Position numbers and translations under genes: made by a program. A stretch of 64,000 nt of DNA, from assembly GCF_012163155.1 (NCBI RefSeq), contig NZ_JAAVUN010000001.1, positions 248,001 to 312,000 on the forward strand, read 5' to 3'. The notes beneath the pieces were generated by a model. The model was not told the DNA's origin. It saw nothing but the letters and a program-made list of their open reading frames with translations, and did no database searches. This document shows positions 45,226 through 52,713 of the stretch, piece after piece (the first letter of the stretch is position 1; each line of letters opens with the position of its first letter). Origin of the DNA: Kocuria subflava (lineage in GTDB: Bacteria; Actinomycetota; Actinomycetes; Actinomycetales; Micrococcaceae).

Positions 45226-46743
45226 TCACTGGTTGGGCTGTTCGGCAAGTTGGGCATCCGAAGCGGGAACGGGTGGTTTACGGCGGGCCTCCACCACGGA
45301 TTTGCCCAGGTCTTCGGCGGCAGGAAGCTCCGTGGGGTAGCGACCGGAGAAGCATGCCGTGCACAGTTCATGGGGCTCTTGCTCGGTGGCTTCCACCATG
45401 CCCTCTTGGGAGATGTAACCCAGTGAGTCAGCACCCAAGGATTCCCTGATGTCCTCCACGGCCAGGCCGTTGGCAATCAACTCGGCACGGGAGGCAAAGT
45501 CGATTCCGTAGAAACACGGCCACTTGATGGGCGGAGAGGAAATGCGCACGTGGATCTCCGCTGCCCCAGCTTCACGCAGCATGCGGACCAGGGCGCGTTG
45601 GGTATTGCCCCGCACGATCGAGTCATCCACCACCACAAGGCGCTTGCGGGCCACCACGGACTGCAGAGGATTCAGCTTGAGTCGAATGCCCAGCTGGCGG
45701 ATGGTGTCCGAAGGCTGGATGAAGGTGCGGCCCACGTAGGCATTTTTGACCAGACCGTTGCCGAACGGGATCCCGGAGGCCTCCGCGTACCCGATGGCAG
45801 CCGGTGTCCCGGATTCGGGGGTTGGCATGACCAGATCGGCCTCCACCGCGTGCTCGCGGGCCAACTGGCGGCCCATCTCGACCCGGGACTCATAGACCGA
45901 GCGGCCGTGGATGGAGGTGTCCGGGCGGGCCAGGTAGACGTATTCGAACACGCAGGCGGCTCGGCGAGTTTCCGCAAAGCGCTGTGACCGCAGCCCGTCC
46001 TCGTCAATGGCCAGGAACTCACCGGGCTCCACCTCCCGAACAAAGGAGGCGCCCACGATGTCCAGGGCAGCCGTTTCAGAAGCCACCACCCAGCCGCGTT
46101 CCAGGCGTCCCAGCACCAGGGGGCGGATTCCCTGGGGATCCCGTGCCGCGTAGAGGGTGTGTTCATCCATGAAGGTTAGGCAGAAAGAGCCCACCAGCTG
46201 CGGAAGCAGTGCCATGGCGGCTTCTTCCAGGGACCCATGGGGGTGTTCTGCCAGAAGGGAGGTGACCAGAGCGGTGTCCGTGGTGTTGCCCATGGCCATC
46301 TCACCACGGGACGGGAAGCCCGATTTGTCGATCAGGGAGTCGTAGAGCTCAGCAGAGTTGGTCAGATTCCCGTTGTGGGCCAGGGCAACAGTTCCGTGCG
46401 GGGTGGCTCCCAAGGTGGGCTGGGCATTGGCCCAGTTGGAACCGCCCGTGGTGGAGTAGCGGCAGTGTCCCACGGCAATGTGGCCGGTCAGGGTGTTGAG
46501 CGTGGATTCGTCGAAAACCTGGGAGACCAGGCCCATGTCCTTGTAGACGTTGATCCGGGAGCCTGTGGAGGTAGCGATTCCCGCGGATTCCTGTCCACGG
46601 TGCTGCAGCGCGTAGAGGCCGTAATAGGCCAGTTTGGCCACGTCCTCACCCGGCGCCCACACGCCGAACACACCACATTCGTCCTGGGGTGATTTCTCAC
46701 CAGGGAAGGTTTCGAAGCTCAGCTTTCCATCAGGGCGCGCCAC
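45226..46743 (-). CDS. purF: Amidophosphoribosyltransferase
   Basis: A 505-residue enzyme that starts purine synthesis by forming phosphoribosylamine from PRPP and glutamine. A 22-residue leader precedes Cys23 of the ECGVFGV motif, the glutaminase nucleophile exposed after propeptide removal. Cysteines in ACVFEYVY, WPCFYGID and ELCTACFSG match the four ligands of the iron-sulfur cluster in the Bacillus subtilis enzyme. The PRPP loop VVVDDSIVRGNT is intact. GTG 46743 lies 4 bp after the stop of a small membrane-protein gene, suggesting coupling. Confidence 0.97.
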   Translation of the reverse strand: MARPDGKLSFETFPGEKSPQDECGVFGVWAPGEDVAKLAYYGLYALQHRGQESAGIATSTGSRINVYKDMGLVSQVFDESTLNTLTGHIAVGHCRYSTTGGSNWANAQPTLGATPHGTVALAHNGNLTNSAELYDSLIDKSGFPSRGEMAMGNTTDTALVTSLLAEHPHGSLEEAAMALLPQLVGSFCLTFMDEHTLYAARDPQGIRPLVLGRLERGWVVASETAALDIVGASFVREVEPGEFLAIDEDGLRSQRFAETRRAACVFEYVYLARPDTSIHGRSVYESRVEMGRQLAREHAVEADLVMPTPESGTPAAIGYAEASGIPFGNGLVKNAYVGRTFIQPSDTIRQLGIRLKLNPLQSVVARKRLVVVDDSIVRGNTQRALVRMLREAGAAEIHVRISSPPIKWPCFYGIDFASRAELIANGLAVEDIRESLGADSLGYISQEGMVEATEQEPHELCTACFSGRYPTELPAAEDLGKSVVEARRKPPVPASDAQLAEQPNQ

Positions 46744-46747
46744 GGGC

Positions 46748-47191
46748 TCATTCTTTCACGCCAGATTCCGAATCGGGCACCTGAGCGTGACGATTGTTTC
46801 CAGGGGCATGCTCGGCCGTGCGGCGCACGACGCGTTCGCTGGCATGTGCCTCCACGCGAGTTTGCACTTCCTGGGCCCGCTTGAGTGACACACGATCGAG
46901 AATCAGGGCGACGACGGCGCCCACGGAGAAGCCCAGTAGCGTGAAAATGGCGATCATGTAGCCCACCACCTGGCCGGTGGTGAACATGGCGTTGCCTGAA
47001 CCCAGCACTCCCACCAGCATGCCCACCACTGCTCCCAGGGCCCCGCCAAGAATCAGGAACACCGGCAATTTGGGTGCCCGGCGATAGGACATGACCTCCG
47101 TGTATTGCTGTTGCTGCTCACCGTGCTGGTGCGATTGCTGCGTGGCTGGTGGCTGCGGATTGGGGTCGGCGGGGTGGCTTGCTAGGACCAT
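46748..47191 (-). CDS. Hypothetical two-helix membrane protein upstream of purF
   Basis: A 147-residue protein I cannot place in a family. A Gln/His-rich N-terminus (about 35 residues) is followed by two hydrophobic segments (about 43-65 and 71-97) and a charged tail. The ATG lies 7 nt after TAGGGT, and GGTGG is also present. Four base pairs separate it from purF, so it belongs to the purF-purM transcript. Confidence 0.72.
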   Translation of the reverse strand: MVLASHPADPNPQPPATQQSHQHGEQQQQYTEVMSYRRAPKLPVFLILGGALGAVVGMLVGVLGSGNAMFTTGQVVGYMIAIFTLLGFSVGAVVALILDRVSLKRAQEVQTRVEAHASERVVRRTAEHAPGNNRHAQVPDSESGVKE

Positions 47192-47214
47192 GGTTTCCAC
47201 CCTAACGCGATTCA

Positions 47215-47234
47215 CGGGCCGCAGATCCGGCCCG
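47215..47234 (-). terminator. Hairpin behind the SCP-like gene
   Basis: CGGGCCG-N6-CGGCCCG, just before the promoter of the purF transcript. Confidence 0.5.
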
Positions 47235-47277
47235 CCAGCGCCTGTGCAGGGAGTTCTCAGCTGGTTTGTGGCAATCC

Positions 47278-47709
47278 TCAGGCCTGCGTGCGGGTGGGCC
47301 CGGAGAACAAGGGAAGGACCTGCTCCAGTCCGGCCCGCGTCCCGGAGGCGTTGACGGCACCTGTGGCCAGTGCTTGGTCCCATGTCAGTTCTCCCGTGAC
47401 CAGTTGCAGCCACGTGGTGGCATCGGTCTCCACCACGTTGGGTGGAGTACCGCGGGTGTGCCGTGGACCTGGGATGCACTGGGTCACGCCAAACGGTGGA
47501 ACGCGCACTTCAACACTGTTGCCGGGAACCCGCTCACCCAGCTCTTCCAGGCTGAACCGGACAGCGGTGGCCAGGGTCTTGCGGTCCACCCCTTGGCGTG
47601 GGGCAGCCGCAGGATCCCGGGGCTGCTCATCCACCACGCCTTCTTGTGCGCGACGCCATGACGCCAGGGCCAAGGTTCCGTCCGCTGGGTCCACTCGACG
47701 CCGGCCCAT
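47278..47709 (-). CDS. SCP-like (bacterial sterol-carrier family) protein
   Basis: A 143-residue protein. VRVPPFGVTQCIPGPRHTRGTPPNVVETDATTWLQLVTGELTW in the C-terminal half fits the actinobacterial 'sterol carrier family' fold, where the final segment (VVETDATTWL..GELTW) is the usual SCP2-like core. Ligand unknown. The start codon overlaps the asparaginase stop (ATGA), so the two are cotranscribed. Confidence 0.75.
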   Translation of the reverse strand: MGRRRVDPADGTLALASWRRAQEGVVDEQPRDPAAAPRQGVDRKTLATAVRFSLEELGERVPGNSVEVRVPPFGVTQCIPGPRHTRGTPPNVVETDATTWLQLVTGELTWDQALATGAVNASGTRAGLEQVLPLFSGPTRTQA

Positions 47710-48749
47710 CAGACGGCGGTCTTTCCGGCCAGGTCATCGATGGCCTGCAGGGTGGCTGTACTGAGGGCAAATCTGCCTGCACTCTGTGCTCCGCCGGTCA
47801 CAGACGGAGTGAAGCGCTCGGCAACCGCACGGGCCGCACCGGCTTCCACGGCGCCGGCGGCGATCAACAGTTCCAGGCACACCAGGTGATTGGTGCGTCC
47901 GCTGCCGTCCAGGGACTTGAGGACCACGGAAATTCCGGACTGGGTGGCCAGGCACAGCACGCCTTCCGCACCGAACTTGGCCAGCACCCCCAGGTCCTCC
48001 ATGACCACGGTGTTGGCGCGGTCCGGGGCGTGCACGTATTCGGGGTAGTCCAACATGGCGGTGGCCACCGTGGCCAGGCGGAAATCAGCCCGGATGTTGT
48101 AGGCGGCCGCCCCCAGTGCTGAGTACATCCGTCCCAGAGCGGCCAAGGACACCGCAGGAAGTGGAGCCCCGCAACCGTCCGTTCCCACCACGGCGGGTTC
48201 TTCACCGGCGTACTCGGTGACGGCGGCCACCACCGCCTGCTGCAGCGGGTGGGCCGGGTCCAAATAGGTGGCCGTGTCCCACTGACTCTCCGCACAGGCG
48301 GCCAGGAACGCCGCATGTTTGCCCGAGCAGGGGTAGTTGAGGGGGGAGCCGCCGTCGTCGGTCGATGCCGGGCGTCCGCGGCGGTCGGCTGCGGGGCAGG
48401 ACAGGGCGGATTCATCCAATCCCACCTTGGCCAGAATGCTGCGCACGGAATCCAACTGTGCATCCGTGGCCTGGTGTGAACCGGAGGCCACGGCAATCTG
48501 ATCCCACTGGATGGGCGCCCCGTTGCTCAAGGAGACAGCAGTTTGGAACGGCTTGAGAGCAGACCGGGGGAACATGGGGGCCTGGACGTCTCCCAGCGTC
48601 GCCAGGATTCCATCCGGGCCCGTGACCACGGCGGCACCCAAGTGACGGGACTCCACCAGTCCGCTGCGCTGAAGGTGGGCCAATTCCACGGCGCCATCCG
48701 TTGTGAGTCCGGGCAAGGGTGCATCAGTGGGGAAGTGCTGCGTGGTCAT
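47709..48749 (-). CDS. L-asparaginase, Rhizobium-type (AnsA/PF06089 family)
   Basis: A 346-residue enzyme. It has the family sequences SRHLGAAVVTGPDG near the N-terminus, VASGSHQATDAQ (about 93-104) and NYPCSGKHAAFLAAC (about 137-151), which hold the Ser-Lys and zinc-binding residues of the Rhizobium etli-type asparaginases. It should hydrolyse asparagine to aspartate. It is divergent from purD; the spacer of 66 bp carries both promoters (GATACT on the minus side, TAGGCT on the plus side). Confidence 0.85.
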   Translation of the reverse strand: MTTQHFPTDAPLPGLTTDGAVELAHLQRSGLVESRHLGAAVVTGPDGILATLGDVQAPMFPRSALKPFQTAVSLSNGAPIQWDQIAVASGSHQATDAQLDSVRSILAKVGLDESALSCPAADRRGRPASTDDGGSPLNYPCSGKHAAFLAACAESQWDTATYLDPAHPLQQAVVAAVTEYAGEEPAVVGTDGCGAPLPAVSLAALGRMYSALGAAAYNIRADFRLATVATAMLDYPEYVHAPDRANTVVMEDLGVLAKFGAEGVLCLATQSGISVVLKSLDGSGRTNHLVCLELLIAAGAVEAGAARAVAERFTPSVTGGAQSAGRFALSTATLQAIDDLAGKTAV

Positions 48750-48815
48750 GCAACCAGTATCCAGCACGTGTCTGCCCAACCCCAGGGAGGGCCTGCGGCA
48801 ACTAGGCTGTTGAGT

Positions 48816-50111
48816 GTGAAAACTCTGGTGATCGGTCCCGGCGGTCGTGAACACGCCATTGTCCGTGCGCTGCTGTGCGATCCCGGTGTGGAGGAGGTTC
48901 ACGCAGCCCCAGGCAATGCCGGCATGGCTCAAGACGTTCCGGTCCACCCACTGGACACCACAGATCCTCAGGCCACCGTGGAGCTGGCCAGCTCACTGGC
49001 CGCTGACCTGGTGGTGGTGGGACCAGAGGTACCCCTGGTGGCGGGGGTGGCGGATGCCCTGCGAGAGGCCGGGTTTCCGGTGTTCGGCCCGTCCGCCCAG
49101 GCGGCCGTCCTGGAGGGCTCCAAGTCATTCGCCAAGGAGATCATGGCAGCAGCCCAGGTTCCCACCGCCGCTGCCCGCACCTGCTTCACAGCACAGGAAG
49201 CCGCTTCCGCTCTGGAGGAGTTCGGCGCCCCGCACGTGGTCAAGGACGACGGCCTGGCGGCAGGCAAGGGAGTGGTGGTCACCTCTGACCGTCAGGTGGC
49301 CATGGACCATGCAGCAGCGTGCTTTGCCGCTGGTGGGCACGTGGTGATCGAAGAATTCCTGGACGGCCCAGAAGTCTCCTTGTTTGTGCTGTGTGACGGT
49401 TCGGATGTGGTTCCACTGTCCCCGGCGCAGGACTTCAAGCGCATTTTTGATGAGGACCAGGGCCCCAACACCGGTGGCATGGGTGCCTACACGCCCCTGG
49501 ACTGGTTGCCGGATGGGTTTGTGGACCAGGTGGTCCAGACGGTGGCCCGCCCTGTGGTGCAGGAGATGGCACGTCGGGGCACTCCGTTCAACGGGGTGCT
49601 CTACTGCGGATTGGCCGTGACCTCACGGGGAGTGAAGGTCATCGAGTTCAACGTCCGGTTCGGAGACCCGGAGACCCAGTCTGTCCTGGCACGGTTGGAG
49701 TCCCCGCTGGGGCAGGTGCTGTTGGATGCAGCCAACGGAGAACTGGGATCCAGCGGGCATGTTCCGTTGCAGTGGAATCCGCAGGCCTCGGTGAACGTCG
49801 TCGTCGCATCTGAGGGTTACCCCGAATCCTCCCGCAAGGGAGACGTGATCACGGGACTGGAGGCAGCCGCAGCAGTGGACGGCGTGGCCGTGTTGCACGC
49901 GGGCACGGCCTTCAACCACGATCACCAGGTGGTGGCCGACGGTGGGCGGGTGCTCTCCGTGGTGGCACTGGGGGAGAACCTGAACCAGGCACGGGAACGG
50001 GCCTACCGCGGGATCCAGGAGATCGGTCTGGAAGGATCCCAGCACCGCACGGACATTGCGTTGAAAGCTGCTCGCGGAGAAATCACCGTGGCACAACTTG
50101 GGCAGGAGTGA
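48816..50111 (+). CDS. purD: Phosphoribosylamine-glycine ligase (GAR synthetase)
   Basis: A 431-residue ATP-grasp enzyme that joins glycine to phosphoribosylamine. It begins VKTLVIGPGGREHAIV and contains VVKDDGLAAGKGVVV and the signature RFGDPETQ. The GTG start at 48816 has no ribosome site but lies 7 nt after TAGGCT, so leaderless translation is likely. The stop overlaps the purC start. Confidence 0.97.
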   Translation: MKTLVIGPGGREHAIVRALLCDPGVEEVHAAPGNAGMAQDVPVHPLDTTDPQATVELASSLAADLVVVGPEVPLVAGVADALREAGFPVFGPSAQAAVLEGSKSFAKEIMAAAQVPTAAARTCFTAQEAASALEEFGAPHVVKDDGLAAGKGVVVTSDRQVAMDHAAACFAAGGHVVIEEFLDGPEVSLFVLCDGSDVVPLSPAQDFKRIFDEDQGPNTGGMGAYTPLDWLPDGFVDQVVQTVARPVVQEMARRGTPFNGVLYCGLAVTSRGVKVIEFNVRFGDPETQSVLARLESPLGQVLLDAANGELGSSGHVPLQWNPQASVNVVVASEGYPESSRKGDVITGLEAAAAVDGVAVLHAGTAFNHDHQVVADGGRVLSVVALGENLNQARERAYRGIQEIGLEGSQHRTDIALKAARGEITVAQLGQE

Positions 50112-51121
50112 TGAACTTGAGCACCCAGAAACCCACCTCCGTCCTTGCCGACGGCCGCCCAGAACACCCGGTCTTTACCGGGCACCCCGCGCCCCCTGAA
50201 CTTCAGGGGTGGAAGCACGTCTACTCCGGCAAGGTCCGCGAACTCTACGTTCCGGAGGACGACCGCATGGTGGCCATGGGCACCTCCGTGGACGACAACG
50301 CCGAATACCGCGCCGGTTGCGTCCTGGTGTTGGCCACGGACCGTCTTTCCGCCTTTGACCAAGTCCTGGCCACGGAGATCCCGGACAAAGGCATAGTGCT
50401 GACCCAGATGTCCCTCTGGTGGTTCAACCAACTCTCCGAGGTTCCCAATCACGTCCTGAGCACAGGTGTTCCGGAAGAGGTCCAGGGACGGGCCATGATC
50501 TGCAAGAACCTGTCCATGTTCCCCGTGGAAGGCATTGTGCGCGGATACCTGACCGGTTCCGGGCTCAAGGACTACCGCGCCTCCGGTCAGATCTGCGGGA
50601 TCTCCCTACCGGACGGGTTGCAGGACGGTTCCCGGTTGGAGCAACCCATCTTCACCCCCACCGGCAAGGCCGAAGTGGGGGAGCACGATGAACCCATCAC
50701 GTTCCAGGAAATGGTGGACGGGATGGGCAAGGCGGTCTCTGACCGCCTGCGTGAGTTGTCCTTGCAGATCTACTCGCGGGCCGAGCAGATCGCGCGGGAG
50801 CGCGGCATCATCTTGGCGGACACCAAGCTGGAGTACGGGCTGGACTCCTACCGCGGGGCGATCACGCTGGGGGATGAGGTGCTGACCCCGGATTCCAGCC
50901 GGTTCTGGGCTGCAGAAACCTGGCAACCGGGACAGGCACAACCATCCTTTGACAAGCAGTTCGTACGGGACTGGTTGACCTCGGAGGAATCCGGTTGGGA
51001 CGGTCACGGCCCCACTCCGCCCCTGCCTCAGGACGTGGTGGACAAGACCCGCAGCCGCTACATCGAGGGTTATGAGCGCCTGACGGGGGCCACGTTCAGC
51101 GCGGACGGGCCGTTCGCCTGA
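50111..51121 (+). CDS. purC: SAICAR synthetase
   Basis: A 336-residue enzyme that adds aspartate to CAIR. Family sequences include SGKVRELY (ATP-binding, about 40-47), DRLSAFDQVL, PVEGIVRGYLTGSG and IILADTKLEYGLD. It is longer than the short bacterial PurC (about 240) and resembles the long form with N- and C-terminal extensions. ATG 50111 shares one base with the purD stop; a GTG at 50108 is the alternative. Confidence 0.97.
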   Translation: MNLSTQKPTSVLADGRPEHPVFTGHPAPPELQGWKHVYSGKVRELYVPEDDRMVAMGTSVDDNAEYRAGCVLVLATDRLSAFDQVLATEIPDKGIVLTQMSLWWFNQLSEVPNHVLSTGVPEEVQGRAMICKNLSMFPVEGIVRGYLTGSGLKDYRASGQICGISLPDGLQDGSRLEQPIFTPTGKAEVGEHDEPITFQEMVDGMGKAVSDRLRELSLQIYSRAEQIARERGIILADTKLEYGLDSYRGAITLGDEVLTPDSSRFWAAETWQPGQAQPSFDKQFVRDWLTSEESGWDGHGPTPPLPQDVVDKTRSRYIEGYERLTGATFSADGPFA

Positions 51122-51122
51122 C

Positions 51123-51174
51123 CGTGCCCTGACTCCCCGCAAGAGTGAGGCACGCGAGCCGGGGCAAGTTTTTC
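51123..51174 (+). terminator. Terminator of purD-purC
   Basis: CGTGCC (51123-51128) pairs with GGCACG (51149-51154) around a nearly complementary inner stem, or alternatively CCCCG pairs with CGGGG; a TTTTT follows at about 51169. Confidence 0.55.
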
Positions 51175-51176
51175 AG

Positions 51177-51517
51177 TATTTTCTACAAACCTGGACCAAA
51201 GTCCATGGTGCGTTCCGCGAGCCCACCAGATAATTCTTGGTGAGCGTTGCCCGTGACGACCAGATTCGGGCAAGGCGATTCGGTGAGGAACATCGTGTAG
51301 CACTGCCGGGGCGTTCCACCCCTCGGGCCAACGGGGCGCATGACGTCCGAGTCGTTCAGCTCCGGAAGGGTCTTAGGACTGCTGATGCTCTCCCCATCAG
51401 CACCAGGTTCTCTTCAGACACCGCGCAAGGCTTGGATCCCCTTGCGGCCAGGTGTAGAACCAAGACCATCTGAGGTGGAACGCTGAGCGGCTCCTTCGGC
51501 CCACGAAGGAGCCGCTC
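51177..51517 (+). ncRNA. Candidate structured small RNA of about 330 nt
   Basis: This stretch has no convincing gene. A TATTTT box at 51177-51182 stands in an AT-rich patch that is striking for this genome, and would start RNA near 51189. Perfect stems follow: TGGAC/GTCCA (51192/51201), TTGCCCG/CGGGCAA (51247/51267), TGCTGATG/CATCAGCA (51380/51395), a nested GGTTCT-ACACC-CGCAAGG/CCTTGCG-GGTGT-AGAACC stem (51406-51461) and a closing 10-bp GCGTTCCACC/GGTGGAACGC (51311/51474). A 13-bp terminator hairpin ends the interval. It matches no RNA family I can recognise; it is not RNase P RNA, tmRNA or SRP RNA. Ms1- or 6S-like RNA is one possibility. Confidence 0.5.
51485..51517 (+). terminator. Terminator of the candidate small RNA
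   Basis: GAGCGGCTCCTTC pairs perfectly with GAAGGAGCCGCTC around GGCCCAC; a T-rich CATCTTTCT follows on the plus strand. Confidence 0.8.
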
Positions 51518-51534
51518 CATCTTTCTGACGCACA

Positions 51535-51569
51535 AAAATCCCCGAGCCCGGTGAGGGTTCGGGGATTTT
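51535..51569 (-). terminator. Terminator of tRNA-Pro
   Basis: On the minus strand AAAATCCCCGA...TCGGGGATTTTT forms an 11-bp stem ending in a T run, 25 bp behind the tRNA. Confidence 0.8.
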
Positions 51570-51593
51570 CCGATGTGGTGAAACATCACGGTG

Positions 51594-51667
51594 TCGGGAT
51601 GACAGGATTTGAACCTGCGACCTCCTCGTCCCGAACGAGGCGCGCTACCAAGCTGCGCCACATCCCG
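51594..51667 (-). tRNA. tRNA-Pro (anticodon CGG)
   Basis: A 74-nt cloverleaf with acceptor CGGGATG/CATCCCG, D arm GCGC/GCGC, anticodon stem CCTCG/CGAGG with loop TTCGGGA (anticodon CGG), and T loop TTCAAAT. Discriminator A; CCA not encoded. Confidence 0.95.
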
Positions 51668-51750
51668 ATGTGGCACCCGGACCCTTGGCCCGTGGGCAAC
51701 CCGATCATCATACGGTGTGCTCCACGGGAAGTGAAATCCAGGTGAGACCG

Positions 51751-52710
51751 CTATCCGGCCCTGGCAGTGAGGGTCATGAGCACTGCCTCCGGGGGGCAGA
51801 AAAGGCGAACGGGGGCAAAGCGCGATTCACCCAGACCGGCCGAAATCTGCACCGGCAAGCCCCCCTGTGAGGTCACGCCCTTGCAGCGTTCTGGTTCGAT
51901 GTCGCAGTTGCTCACCAGGGCTCGCCCACCGGGCAGGCACACCTGTCCTCCGTGCGTGTGACCGGCCACCACAAGATCGGCCCCGTCCTGGGCGAATCGG
52001 TCCAGAGTCCGCAGGTACGGCGCGTGAGTCAACCCCAACCGCAACGACGCCGACGCCCCCGCTGCCGGTTCGAACTGACCCAGCCCTGACCCCGGGTGAG
52101 TGGCAGGCAGGAATCCGGGGTGTTGGTCGTAGCCCAGGTGGGGATCATCCACGCCGGAGACCTCGATGACGTGTTCCCCGAGCCTCAATCGATCGGCGCG
52201 ATTGATCACACCCACCCAACCGGCGTCGTCGAAGGCTTGGTGCATGGCCTGCCACGGGAGGATCTGGGCCTCCGTACGGTCATCTCCTGCGCTGGTGCGT
52301 TGCCAGAGGTAACGAGCAGGGTTCTTGAGCATGGGGGCGAAGTAGCAGTTGGAGCCGGGCACGTAGAGGCCGGGGAAGGCGAAGAGCGGTTGCAGGATCT
52401 CCAGCAAATACGGCAGCGCGCCCATGTGGGACAGGTTGTCCCCGGTGTCCAGAACAAGGTCAGGTTCCAACTGCGCCAAACCGTGGACGAACTTCTTCTT
52501 GGCCTCCTGGCCCGGCACGGTGTGCAGGTCGGAGATCTGAAGGACCCGCAAGTCCGGGCTGCCCGGAGCCAGGACCGGGAGGGTCTCATGGCGTACTCGG
52601 AAACGGCGCCGTTCGCCGAACACGGCCCATCCGGCCACCGCGGCAGAGGATACGGCCGTGGCCGCCAGGGTGGTGGCGGCCACGGAAGTGAGCGTTGCTC
52701 GAGGGCTCAT
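51751..52710 (-). CDS. Membrane-anchored metallophosphoesterase (YkuE-like)
   Basis: A 319-residue protein with an N-terminal signal/anchor segment (about 8-30) and the calcineurin-like motifs DLHTV (about 62), DTGDNLSH (about 89), a third motif GSNCYF (about 119), and GHTHGGQ (about 245). In most relatives the third motif reads GN-H/D or GSND; here Cys replaces the acidic residue. It follows ponA with a 3-bp gap, which suggests work at the cell envelope on phosphorylated lipid or wall precursors. Confidence 0.85.
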   Translation of the reverse strand: MSPRATLTSVAATTLAATAVSSAAVAGWAVFGERRRFRVRHETLPVLAPGSPDLRVLQISDLHTVPGQEAKKKFVHGLAQLEPDLVLDTGDNLSHMGALPYLLEILQPLFAFPGLYVPGSNCYFAPMLKNPARYLWQRTSAGDDRTEAQILPWQAMHQAFDDAGWVGVINRADRLRLGEHVIEVSGVDDPHLGYDQHPGFLPATHPGSGLGQFEPAAGASASLRLGLTHAPYLRTLDRFAQDGADLVVAGHTHGGQVCLPGGRALVSNCDIEPERCKGVTSQGGLPVQISAGLGESRFAPVRLFCPPEAVLMTLTARAG

Positions 52711-52713
52711 GGA

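Noticed and set aside
51474-51517. T-box-like GGTGGAAC next to a terminator
   Set aside because: The full T-box consensus (TGGNACCGCG) is not met and there is no synthetase or amino-acid gene downstream on the plus strand.
51177-51517. Known RNAs: RNase P RNA, tmRNA, SRP RNA
   Set aside because: None of the invariant sequences (for example GAGGAAAGTCC of RNase P, or the tRNA-like ends and tag frame of tmRNA) are present.
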